This document shows positions 58,985 to 64,000 of a DNA stretch of 64,000 bases, in pieces. Positions within the stretch are counted from its first letter, which is position 1; each line of letters opens with the position of its first letter. Below the pieces are notes generated by a model that saw only the letters and a program-made list of their open reading frames with translations, searched no databases and had not been told where the DNA came from. The translations under genes and the position numbers were made by a program. This DNA is from Lantana camara (Eukaryota; Streptophyta; Magnoliopsida; Lamiales; Verbenaceae). The stretch is taken from contig CM074865.1 in the NCBI GenBank assembly GCA_037501455.1, forward strand, positions 51,292,501 to 51,356,500, in the 5' to 3' direction.

Positions 58985-60309
58985 ATGGATAGCGAGGTCG
59001 AATCAGAGGACATGGAGGATATGGATTCCAAAAGTGAAGAACAGCAAGGGCAATCGCCGGATGAACATCTCAAGTTCTAGGACGATCCTCGGATGAACAT
59101 CTCAAGTTCACCGAGGAAAAATGTCGGACATGAATTGGATACGCATTGAGGAACCGACTATGGAATACCCATATCCCAAGATCAAGCTGACGGATGACTA
59201 CCGTGTGGAAATACGTAGGCCCTGGTGCAACGCAATCATCCTGCGCATCTTGGGAAGAAGTATGAATGTCAACTACAGGGGAAATTTGATTTTATTGAAC
59301 TTAGGAGTGGATGCTACACACTTAAAATTCATGATGCAGACAAGGTAACAGCCATCCTTATCGGCGGACCATGGGTGATCAACGGAAACTATTTAGTTGT
59401 AAGGAAATGGATACCCCAATTCAACGCCGCCACGGATCGTATCACGACTGCAATCTCATGGAGAACCCATGACTCGCCACTAAATACTACAGAGAGACGA
59501 TCCTGTATGGCATCGCCACCACCATCGGGTCACCCTTTAAGATAGATAGGAAATCGTACAGTGGGGAGAAAGGAAAATACGCACGGGGATGTGTGGAGAT
59601 CAACCTGGAAAAACCCCTACGTAGCGGAATTGATGTTGAGGGCAGACTGTTGGCAATAGAATACGAAAACCTTCTTTCTATCTACTCTCACTGCGGGCGA
59701 GTTGGTCACCGCATAGGTAGCTACCCCAATAAGCCGGCAGAACCTACGGAACGAGCCCCGACGTAACAAAAACCTTCATCATAGCAGATTCTTGTCAAGA
59801 CGAATGCAGACGCGGATTCGCCCCAATTCGGGCCTTGGATGATAGCCAGGAAGGAACGCTACGTCAAAACTGGAGGAATAAAAAATGGTATCGACGCAAG
59901 TTCCGACGGGGGCTCGCGGTGGACAAGGGGGGGAGACGGCGGCCACAATCACAATCTAGGGGACAGGGCTGCGAACCCTACGCAATCCAATCGTTTTGAA
60001 ATTTTTGAAAATCCTTTGAACGAGGAAATATATCCAACTGACAACGAAAATCCCAGCGATATCTTCGCGAGTGAGGAAATCCCGGCAGCAACTGGTCCCA
60101 TAGATAAGATGAACAATTCTAATCTTGAGATATCCCAAAATGTTCGGACAAATCCCTTGAGTGTAGAAATAATCCCATCTGAGGAGGAAACTCCCAATAA
60201 CAGAATCACTATAGAAATTATCATTCCAGACGCTCTCTCATTGGAAAAGGGAAATAACATCAGTTTTCGAATATCCCACAAATCATGGGCGAAAACTAAA
60301 AGAAAATAA
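58985..60309 (+). pseudogene. LINE ORF1 (RNA-binding protein) relic
   Basis: It starts MDSEVESEDMEDMD (acidic) at 58985 and stops at 59080 within a duplicated CGGATGAACATCTCAAGTTC (59058 and 59090). The plant L1 ORF1 domain DUF4283 follows in two frames: LTDDYRVEIRRPW, then GGPWVINGNYLVVRKWIPQF near 59370-59430, then a third frame with GSPFKID and a zinc knuckle reduced to SHCGRVGHRIGSYP (59690-59730; first and last cysteines lost). The C-terminal acidic tail is open at 59839-60309. ORF1 would bind LINE RNA. At least two frameshifts and two stops are present. Confidence 0.8.
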
Positions 60310-60780
60310 AAAAAGTCCGGCCCAAACAAAACGGGTAAGCAAAAGACACCAGGACACAATTTATAGAAATTGATTGCAACCTGAATAGACCACTGACAGT
60401 CACAACTGGTCTTACGGAGAAAAACCCTCACACCAAAACCGCATACCCACATGGAGATGATGCCCGAGGAAGATGTCCAGAACCTAGAGCTCACGGAAGA
60501 GTGGATTGTGCAGACGGATCTGGTGTCATTATTCAGCCTATCCAGGCCGATCGGGAACATCACATACCTGAGCCCAAACTTCCACCAAATGGAGATACGG
60601 GTGACCCTAACTCGGCCAGGGAATCAACAGCTTTTGGGGAGGATGGATTACAAACTGCCCGAGAGCGAGATGAGACACCACTGTCAATGGATGAGGGAGC
60701 TACTCACCCAAACGTTACAGGGAATTGCTCATTGTCAGGTTGTTAACCCGATCTCTATAGATAATCTAAGAATCGAGCCC

Positions 60781-63700
60781 ATGAAGATACTTTCGTGGAA
60801 CTGTAATGGAACGGGGAATGAGGAATTTAGGCGTACTCTTCGAGACCTTATACAGGAGTACAACCCTGATATAGTGTATCTACTTGAAACGAGGGTCTCT
60901 GAAGTTAAGGCGGAGACCGTTTCAAGAAGCCTAGGATTCAGCAATGTATGTCGAGCACCTATCCATGGTAGGGAAGGAGGTATCTGGATGCTATGGAACG
61001 CGGACAATATTCGCGTTGATATCCTGGAAACCACTAACCAACTTATCCACGCAAGAATTGGACGGTACATGGGGGAGGATTTGTGCTGTACCGAGGTATA
61101 TGCTAGCCCATCTCCTCGAAAGAGAGATGAGCTGTGGAGAGAGTTAAAAAATATCCGAGATAATACTTCGTTGGCTTGGATGCTAACGGGTGACTTCAAT
61201 GATATCAAGGGGCCAAGCGAAAAAAGCGGAGGTAATTCATTTTCTTGGAATAGATGTCTAAAATTCTCGGATGCTATCGAAGAATGCGAGCAGATAGATC
61301 TTGACACTAAAGGACCTTTCTTTACTTGGAACGGTACAGTGGATGGAGGGCGTAGAGTCAAAGAGCGACTTGACAGGGTTCTTACCTCAATAGCTTGGGC
61401 AACTAGATTTCTAGACAGTATTACACGAGTGCTACCTAAGACACATTCGGATCATAATCCTATCCTTACTGACACGGAGGGTGGGCCTACGAACCGAAGA
61501 ACGAAGCTATTTCGCTTTGAAGCAGCTTGGATGGCACATCCTGATTGCTACGAAATTATTGAGAAAAATTGGAACAAGGGTCTCCCTCTATCTCAAGCAA
61601 GTAAGCAGCTGCGTGAGGAGCTTACGAAGTGGAATCGTAATATTTTTGGTAACATATTTAGAAAGAAGCGACTGCTCAAGGCCCGCATTGGGGGGAATTC
61701 AACGTATCCCCAATGCTCATCTCCATGAGGAACTTAGAAATCTGGAAGTGGATTTGGTTAAGGAATTCAACAATGTATTAAAACAGGAGGAATCTCTTTG
61801 GTACCAAAAATCTGGAGTGAATTGGCTCAAGTTGGGGGACGGTAATACTCGGTTTTTCCACATGTCTACGTTGGCACGGAGAAGGAGAAACCGCGTTACT
61901 ACACTTATGATTGACGGTGTTTGGTGTGATGAACCGGACACACTTAGAGATCATGTCCGTGACTATTTCCAGAAGCTATTTGTGCCGACGGAATCCGATG
62001 ACCATGTGAGCTTAGAACGCAGCAATTTGCAGAGAACTGTTACCGAGGCGAACTTCCACAAACTGCAACAGCCGATCACCAAAGAAGAGGTGTGGAGTGT
62101 AGTCAAGTCAATGTATGCATTCAAGGCACCAGGTCCTGATGGTCTTCAAGCATATTTTTACCAAACCTTTTGGGACTTGGTGGGAGAGACAGTATCCAAT
62201 CACATCCGGGACTGCTTTGCTAATCAGCAGATACCGAAAGAGATGGGCTTAGCACACATCTGTCTTATACCGAAAATGGACTGCCCGAAAATGCTTTGCC
62301 AATCACATCTGCCCGATTGCTTTACCAAATGTCAATCTTAAGATACTTACAAAGCTACTGGTCGGAAGAATCAAGGGATTTATTACTGATTTAGTGGACC
62401 CTCTACAAAGCTCGTTTATTCCGGGAAGAAGTACCCACGACAACATACTGATCCTTAAGGAGCTGATACATACAATGTATGGTTCTAAAAGCAAGAAAGG
62501 AAGCATGCTTCTTAAGCCGGACCTCGAAAAGGCATATGATAAAATCAGGTGGGACTTTCTACGGGAGACACTCAGGTTCTTCGCATTTCCGGAAAGCACC
62601 ATGAACATCATCATAGAGAGTGTTAGAAGTATCTAGCCTCAGATTTTATGGAAAAGCGAGCCTACGGAGCCAATACGTCCTTCATACGGGATAAGGAAAG
62701 GGGACCCCCTTTCCCCCTACTTGTTCGTGATATGCATGGAACGCCTAAACTATATGATCGAAGAGGCAGTCGCTACCAAGCACTGCAAACTAATCGAAAG
62801 CTGCAAAGAGGGCCCAAAGATTAGCCATGTGCTGTTTGCTGACGATATCATGCTCACGGCCGAAGCTTCTCCTGAGAACGCTGCTACCATAAAGGAGATT
62901 CTGGCCAAGTTTTGCAATGCATCAGGTCTTAAAATCAGTCCACCCAAATCAAAGATCTGGTTTTCGCTATACACCGTGACTAACCGACGAAAGGAGGTGC
63001 TGGATATTCTTGGCATCGGGGAACCAAAGTCAGTTGGCAAATACCTTGGTGTTGATCTAGGGGATGGAAAACGTTCGAATGTTATCTTTCTGGAGGTGTT
63101 GGAACGGGTCCGGAAACGATTATCCATGTGGAAAGCAAAAACTCTCATTCTAGCCGGGCGTATAACGTTAATAAAGTCCGTAACCTCTTCCATTCCGATA
63201 TATCAAATGCATACGAGCTGGTTTCCGATGAGCTTTTGCGAAAAATTGGATCAAGTGAACGCAACTTCCTTTGGTCATCGGACCTGGAAAAGAAGAAAAT
63301 TTACTTGGTGGGCTGGAACAAAGTTATTTGGAAAAAGAGTGAGGGAGGACTCGGACTCCGGGAGGCCCGGAAAAGCAATATAAGCATGCTTGCGAAGTTG
63401 GTTGGCGAGTCTTGAAAAATAATGATGCGATTTGGTGTCGTATCTTCAAGGCCAAATATTTGGAGCATAAAGAAATCTTGGAATGCAGACCAAAACCCAC
63501 GGCCTCAAGTTTATGGAAAGGAGTGGTCAGAAGCTTGAAAGGTGTGTCGCATAAATCAGAATTCGGATTGGGAATGGAAATGAGACGAGATTGTAGGGTG
63601 ATGACTGGAGTGGAATCGGAGCTCTAAGAAATCTCATCCAAGAGCCCATAGATCCGGCAGATGAAGATATGAAGGTCTGTGATGATCAAGATGAAAACAA

Positions 63701-64000
63701 TAGGTGGCAATGGCATATTCTGCGTACCAAACTGCCAACCGAGATCATTAACCGCGCTGAATCGATAAGGGATAGTTTCTATTGGAAAGGAAACCCGACA
63801 GGGACCTTCACGTGTAAAACGGCATATGACTCTTTGAGACAAACTGTTGTTAACCTAGATTGTTCTTAGAAGATGATATGGAGCAGTAACATCCCGAATA
63901 AACTCATGAGTTTCCTGTGGCAAATCAACCGTAGGAGCATAATGTGCAACGCTCTAAGGTTCAACCGCAAAATGACGACGAATGCTAGCTGCCGACGATG
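60781..64000 (+). pseudogene. LINE ORF2: endonuclease and reverse transcriptase, decayed
   Basis: It starts MKILSWNCNG at 60781, the normal ORF2 start, although the frame is open from 60451. Endonuclease motifs: WNCNG, LLETRV, TGDFND (about 61190) and SDHNPI (61447). The reverse transcriptase follows, with KAPGPDG (about 62125), QSSFIPGRS, RKGDPLSPYLF and the catalytic FADD at 62835-62846, then L1 C-terminal motifs (EGGLGLREARKSN, IPNKLMSFLW). Frame breaks: the G-run at 61690-61695, about 62290, about 63260, about 63400 and about 63630. In-frame stops: 62634 and about 63867. The gene continues beyond the window. It is inactive. Confidence 0.9.

Larger units (their letters stand above)
58985..64000 (+). 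mobile_element. L1-type LINE, 5' part
   Basis: Non-LTR retrotransposon in plus orientation with ORF1 (DUF4283 plus zinc-knuckle relic) and ORF2 (endonuclease then reverse transcriptase), running off the right edge before the 3' end and poly(A). The 5' border is placed at the ORF1 start and could be somewhat earlier. Many stops and frameshifts make it an old dead copy. It interrupts LTR piece N. Confidence 0.88.

Noticed and set aside
1..64000. A new multi-gene system such as a defence island or biosynthetic cluster
   Set aside because: All recognisable coding sequence belongs to retrotransposons, and no operon-like or clustered host genes are present.

Overview
The window looks like nuclear DNA of a flowering plant, most likely a gene-poor heterochromatic block. 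It is AT-rich. Almost every base can be assigned to a retrotransposon: Ty3/gypsy elements with 2.8-4.2 kb LTRs (chromovirus, Tekay-like), Ty1/copia elements with 1.8-2.0 kb LTRs, and one L1-type LINE. I found no host gene, no rRNA, no CRISPR and no convincing functional tRNA. The species cannot be named from this sequence.

Left block (1-17464), all elements interrupted. Ty3 element A (minus; gag and 5' LTR) sits in the 5' LTR of Ty3 element B (minus). B sits in the integrase gene of copia element C (minus; gag, protease, integrase start, 2.1 kb leader, 5' LTR). C sits in copia LTR D (plus), which sits in Ty3 LTR E (plus). The missing halves of all five should lie left of the window. A truncated copia LTR F and a Ty3 LTR piece H follow.

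Middle and right block (17465-57528) is one Ty3-type element, G, whose two LTRs now lie 40 kb apart. Its body has no recognisable pol, so it is probably non-autonomous. Five insertions lie inside G. Solo Ty3 LTR I is in its 5' LTR. Solo copia LTRs J and L are in its body. Full-length Tekay-like element K lies inside L and carries a further solo LTR, P, in its own 5' LTR. The gag-only element M (minus) is in G's 3' LTR. Most of these have 5-bp target-site duplications that I could read directly. The LTR piece H resumes immediately after G, so G inserted into H.

Right end (58702-64000): a short Ty3 LTR piece N, then a plus-strand L1-type LINE with a decayed ORF1 and an ORF2 (endonuclease, reverse transcriptase) that runs off the window.

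No element looks autonomous as read. K is the best preserved: one continuous gag-pol-chromodomain frame of 1,482 codons, broken only by seven nonsense codons. The most interesting non-coding signal is in the Ty3 LTRs. Several divergent families share a splice-donor-like site, an octamer (TGAATAGT) 90-99 bp after it, a family-specific array of short palindromes, and an acceptor-like site near the LTR 3' end.
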